Shown here piece after piece: positions 4,253 through 7,076 of a stretch of DNA of 7,076 nucleotides. Position numbers and translations under genes: made by a program. Below the pieces are notes generated by a model that was not told the origin of the DNA, did no database searches, and worked only from the letters and a program-made list of their open reading frames with translations. The stretch comes from Terriglobia bacterium (GTDB lineage Bacteria > Acidobacteriota > Terriglobia > UBA7540), in assembly GCA_030042795.1 (NCBI GenBank), contig JASHYZ010000394.1, forward strand, positions 1-7,076, written 5' to 3'. The first letter of the stretch is position 1, and the number at the start of each line of letters is the position of its first letter.

Positions 4253-5941
4253 TCAGACATTCCCGCGCTTCATCTCACCCATTAAGTAATCCATGGATCG
4301 CACGCAGAGTGTCATGATGGTCAAGGTCGGGTTCTGGCACGCGGTTGACGTGAACGCAGCGCCGTCGCAAACGAAGAGGTTCTTCACGTCGTGAGTCTGC
4401 TCGAATTGGTTTAGCACCGATTTCTTAGGATCGTTGCCCATGCGCGCGATGCCCACTTCATGGATCGCCCATCCCGGCGTTGAAGGATGGGCTCGCGGGC
4501 GAATATTCTTGGCGCCCGCGGCTTCCAGCATCTCGGCGGCTGAGTCCGACATGTCTTTCACCATGGCCAGCTCGTTGTCGCCGTATGTCATATGCACGCG
4601 CAGCACCGGAATACCGAATGTGTCTTTCACGTCCGGATCGATTTGGACGTAGTTGTCCCAGCGGGCCAGACATTCCCCGAAACCGCCGATGCCGATGCGG
4701 CACTGCCCTTCCCAGACTGCCTCTTTGTAAGTCTTCCCGAAGCCGGGCGCATGCAGGTTGAAACCGGTGGTGCCGCCTCCGCCTTCGTAGCCGTAACCGC
4801 GCAGGAAATTCGTCGAACGAGGGATACCGGGCAGATTGCGGAAGCGCGCCACGTACATCCCGGCCGGCCTTCGGGGAGCGCTCATGGCAGGTTTGGTAAC
4901 GTACTCGGGAAACTCACCGCTCGCTCCGCCGCCCATGATGTGATCCATCAAGTAGTGTCCGAGCACACCACTCGAGTTCGCGAGGCCGTTCGGGTATTGG
5001 CTGCTCGCTGAATTCAGCAAAATCCTGACCGATTCCAGCGACTGGGCACACAGTACCACCGCGCGGGCATTCACCTCCCTCGGCTGGCGGGTGATGCGAT
5101 CGATGTAGAGAACGCCGCGCGCCCGATTGCGGCCAGAATCCATGAGCACCTGATAGGCCATTGCGTTCGCAATGTGCGTGCAGTTTCCGCTCTTCAGGGC
5201 GTCGGCCACGGTGGTGAACGCCGAATTAAAATACGAATGCGTGATGCAACCGTGCTCGCAGGGCCCGCAGTAGTGGCAGGCGGCGCGCCCGTTGAGGGGC
5301 CGCGTAATATTGGCGCTGCGCGTGGGCATAGGCACCCAGCCCAGTTTGTCCTTCACAGAATTGCGAAAATGCACCTCAGCGCAGGTGAGTGGCATCGGAG
5401 GCTGGAAGTGCCCGTCGGGCAAGTGCGGCAACCCTTCCGCCTGGCCGCAAATGCCCACGTACTCTTCAACAAGGTCGTAGTAGGGCTCGACGTCTTTGTA
5501 ACTGATGGGCCAGTCTTCGCCATAGCCGTCGTGCGAGGCCGCCTTGAAATCGAGATCGCTCAGCCGCAGGCTCACGCGTCCCCACACGTTGGTGCGGCCG
5601 CCGGTGACGCGCAAACGTCCTTGCCAACTGAAGGGCTTATCTGGGGCGGTCGTGTAAGGCTCGTCGAGATCGTTGGCAAACCATTCGTAGGTGTATTCCG
5701 AGCAGGCGTAGCAGTCCTTCTGTATGGGACGAGTGCGGCGAATCACGGAAGGTGCGTGGTCACGATACTTCAAGTCGAATCCGGGCTTGTGCTCGCAGAA
5801 GTTCGCGTCGGACTGAGGCCGTCCCGCATCCACTAGCGCCACCTTGAGACCGGCTTCCGACAGGCGCTTGCAAGCCCAGCCGCCCGATGCGCCAGACCCC
5901 ACCACCGCGACGTCAAACATTGTCTTTGATTGGCCAGCCAT
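4253..5941 (-). CDS. GMC-family FAD oxidoreductase with predicted [3Fe-4S] motif (gluconate/glucose dehydrogenase large-subunit type)
   Basis: This 562-residue flavoenzyme has G15-x-G17-x-x-G20 and D38 for the FAD ADP moiety, a GGRTNVWG flavin loop (114-121), and a C-terminal HEVGIARMG block (494-502). VCDGAAF (524-530) and CQNPTLTIM (535-543) follow. H494 and N537 are the expected GMC catalytic pair. The segment C222-x2-C225-x2-C228-x3-C232 contains the C-x5-C-x3-C spacing (C222, C228, C232) that binds the [3Fe-4S] cluster in bacterial FAD-dependent glucose dehydrogenase. It is therefore predicted to be a dye- or cytochrome-linked sugar or polyol dehydrogenase rather than an H2O2-forming oxidase; the substrate is unknown. 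It has no signal peptide. Relatives are carried out of the cell by a Tat-tagged small subunit and pass electrons to a multihaem cytochrome c, but neither gene is adjacent here. The start at 5941 is supported by AAGAGGT six bases upstream (5948-5954); the next Met, residue 8, lacks a comparable site. Confidence 0.93.
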   Translation of the reverse strand: MAGQSKTMFDVAVVGSGASGGWACKRLSEAGLKVALVDAGRPQSDANFCEHKPGFDLKYRDHAPSVIRRTRPIQKDCYACSEYTYEWFANDLDEPYTTAPDKPFSWQGRLRVTGGRTNVWGRVSLRLSDLDFKAASHDGYGEDWPISYKDVEPYYDLVEEYVGICGQAEGLPHLPDGHFQPPMPLTCAEVHFRNSVKDKLGWVPMPTRSANITRPLNGRAACHYCGPCEHGCITHSYFNSAFTTVADALKSGNCTHIANAMAYQVLMDSGRNRARGVLYIDRITRQPREVNARAVVLCAQSLESVRILLNSASSQYPNGLANSSGVLGHYLMDHIMGGGASGEFPEYVTKPAMSAPRRPAGMYVARFRNLPGIPRSTNFLRGYGYEGGGGTTGFNLHAPGFGKTYKEAVWEGQCRIGIGGFGECLARWDNYVQIDPDVKDTFGIPVLRVHMTYGDNELAMVKDMSDSAAEMLEAAGAKNIRPRAHPSTPGWAIHEVGIARMGNDPKKSVLNQFEQTHDVKNLFVCDGAAFTSTACQNPTLTIMTLCVRSMDYLMGEMKRGNV

Positions 5942-5947
5942 AGGGTT

Positions 5948-5954
5948 ACCTCTT
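5948..5954 (-). promoter_or_regulatory. Ribosome binding site of the GMC gene
   Basis: AAGAGGT on the - strand, six bases before the ATG, selects the first Met over the internal Met at residue 8. No clear promoter was found between it and the repeat element at 6009. Confidence 0.6.
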
Positions 5955-6008
5955 GTAAGCGCGCGGCTTCAGCGCCGAAGCGACAACGTCAGCTTGGGCG
6001 TGCCCGGC

Positions 6009-6092
6009 GTGGACCCCCGCTTGCGCGGAGGTGACGTCGCGACTTGGAAGCTTTGCTCCAATGCAGTCATTCCCGCGGAAGCGGGAATCCAT
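6009..6092 (+). repeat. REPIN-like two-hairpin element, copy B
   Basis: Module 1 is at 6009-6035 (GTGGACCCCC...AGGTGAC) and module 2 at 6066-6090 (GTCATTCCCGCGGAAGCGGG plus AATCC), separated by 30 bases. Module 2 is a near-perfect palindrome, and module 1 is close to its reverse complement. The spacer matches that of copy A at about 18 of 30 positions, including a shared CTCCAA, so the whole ~85 bp is one mobile or duplicated unit and not two chance hairpins. It sits between the end of the peptidase gene and the start of the GMC gene, both leftward, and may insulate the two transcripts. Confidence 0.82.
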
Positions 6093-6133
6093 GTGTCTTC
6101 ACATGCGCTCTTTCAGCCTCGTTTAGTCGAGGT

Positions 6134-7076
6134 CTACGTTGCCGGCACGTGGCGTACTTTCGTCGCCTGTGATCCGGGTCCCGGTTCCGGCACCGGCTTC
6201 GGCATCTCAGAATCCTTAAAGCGCGGCACCATTTGGTCCGCCATCGCCAGCGCATAGACGGCCGAGGCAATTTCCACCGCACCCGCTCTCACGTCTTGTT
6301 CATAAATTCGCTCATACGTGTCGAGGTTCGTGTGATGGGTGAAGGATCCATAGTCAAACGCGTCCTGCGCCAATCCGATTCCGGGGAGGCCGGCGTTGTT
6401 GAATGACGTACTGTCCGTTCCACCGGTCCGGCGGCTATCCGAAGCCATCACACCCGTGAAGCCCCAGTCTGCGAAGGGCATCATCGCATCTCGTACCATG
6501 TCTGCTGCGGCTGCCGGTCCAAAAACCCCCGCGCCCCGCGGTCTTCCCGTTCCCGAATCGATGTTGAAGTAGGCGTCCAGCTTGCCATGCTCCGGTTTCA
6601 GATCTTCAAAGCTACCAAAGTGCTGCTTGACGTACGCCAGTGAACCGAGCAGTCCATCTTCTTCGCCACTCCACAGCGCGATGCGAATGGTTCGCCGCGG
6701 CTGCACGTGCAGCGCCGCCAGAAGCCGCACGGCCTCCAACATCATGGACGCCCCGATTCCGTTGTCGGTTGCCCCCGTCGCACCATGCCATGAGTCATAG
6801 TGCCCACCCAGCATCACAATTTCGTCTTTCTTGTCAGTACCCGGAATTTCCCCAATAGCGTTATAGGCGGTGGCGCCCTCCGGATACTCCCGGTTCTGAA
6901 TGTTGATCTTCAGCGTCACCGCGGTTCCGTCACCGAGAAGCCGCGAGATGCGCCCGTAATCTTCGTTCCGCATCACCAGCGTGGGCACAGCGCGCGTCCA
7001 GTCGTAAGTTCCATTCTGCTGCGCGACGATTACTCCGTGCGCGCGCCCGGCGTCGTTCACGCGCACCAGTGCGCCG
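6134..7076 (-). CDS. M28-family zinc metallopeptidase (C-terminal part; 5' end outside window)
   Basis: The frame stays open to the window edge. Numbering residues from the GTG at 7064-7066, which is probably not the real start because three more codons continue in frame, the dinuclear zinc site of M28 aminopeptidases/carboxypeptidases is complete. H89 lies in GGHYDSW, D101 in [11 protein letters not shown] is the bridging ligand, and E135-E136 in [11 protein letters not shown] are the catalytic base and a ligand. D170 in FNIDSGTG and H245 in HHTNLDTYE complete the set. GGTDSTSF (215-222) is also typical. The upstream 65 residues (GVIVAQ...) look like the end of a PA domain inserted ahead of the catalytic core, as in glutamate-carboxypeptidase-like M28 enzymes. 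The protein probably trims peptides in the periplasm or outside the cell, but its signal sequence would be beyond the window. The tail is Pro-rich ([11 protein letters not shown], about 288-298) and probably disordered. The REPIN-like element begins 42 bp after the stop. Confidence 0.93.
   Translation of the reverse strand, partial: GALVRVNDAGRAHGVIVAQQNGTYDWTRAVPTLVMRNEDYGRISRLLGDGTAVTLKINIQNREYPEGATAYNAIGEIPGTDKKDEIVMLGGHYDSWHGATGATDNGIGASMMLEAVRLLAALHVQPRRTIRIALWSGEEDGLLGSLAYVKQHFGSFEDLKPEHGKLDAYFNIDSGTGRPRGAGVFGPAAAADMVRDAMMPFADWGFTGVMASDSRRTGGTDSTSFNNAGLPGIGLAQDAFDYGSFTHHTNLDTYERIYEQDVRAGAVEIASAVYALAMADQMVPRFKDSEMPKPVPEPGPGSQATKVRHVPAT

Noticed and set aside
5174..5836. Long + strand open frame of 220 codons
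   Set aside because: It lies wholly antisense to the GMC oxidoreductase, whose motifs are unambiguous; it is a shadow frame of GC-rich coding DNA.
5844..6257. A 137-codon + strand open frame across the GMC 5' end, the repeat and the peptidase 3' end
   Set aside because: It is antisense to two clear genes and reads through the REPIN-like element, giving the familiar spurious IPAEAGIH peptide produced by such palindromes. It has no ribosome site.
4201..7076. GMC and M28 genes as a functional operon
   Set aside because: They are co-oriented, but 192 bp with a two-hairpin repeat separates them, and no shared pathway is evident from the families.

Overview
The window looks like an ordinary chromosomal stretch of a soil-type bacterium of moderately high GC, most likely an acidobacterium (Terriglobia-like). 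This placement is inferred from three things: a secreted protein made of 'GloVer' (TIGR03803-type) repeats, a small basic protein carrying the RRANALKSTGPRT...NALKHG signature that I associate with Acidobacteriota, and the combination of a Cys-rich GMC oxidoreductase with an M28 peptidase. No rRNA, tRNA, CRISPR array, phage gene or intact transposase is visible.

Layout. Positions 1-1409 (+ strand) hold the C-terminal end of an unrecognised reading frame and then a complete, perfectly Shine-Dalgarno-led gene for an exported seven-repeat GloVer protein, closed by a strong hairpin terminator. Positions 1521-2255 (+) hold a near-consensus sigma70 promoter, a leader of about 60 nt and the RRANALKSTGPRT-type gene, which looks degenerate in its C-terminal half. 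A noncoding stretch at 2256-2548 carries one copy of an ~85-bp two-hairpin (REPIN-like) element. From 2549 to the end everything is on the - strand: a zinc-dependent MDR dehydrogenase (2549-3520), a small exported protein with two 33-residue repeats (3731-4060) behind a well-spaced sigma54-like promoter, a GMC oxidoreductase with a predicted [3Fe-4S] motif (4253-5941), a second copy of the REPIN-like element in the same orientation (6009-6092), and the 3' part of an M28-family metallopeptidase gene running off the right edge (6134-7076).

How the genes work together. There is no compelling operon or pathway. Gaps of about 190-290 bp, most containing hairpins or repeats, separate the genes, so each appears to be its own transcription unit. 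Two genes encode exported proteins by their own signal peptides. The peptidase family is usually exported, but its N-terminus lies outside the window. The GMC enzyme lacks the small subunit and cytochrome c normally associated with the [3Fe-4S]-containing members of its family. I see no convincing new multi-gene system. The items most worth following up are the paired REPIN-like elements, the sigma54 promoter with its two-repeat protein, and the orphan Fe-S GMC dehydrogenase.
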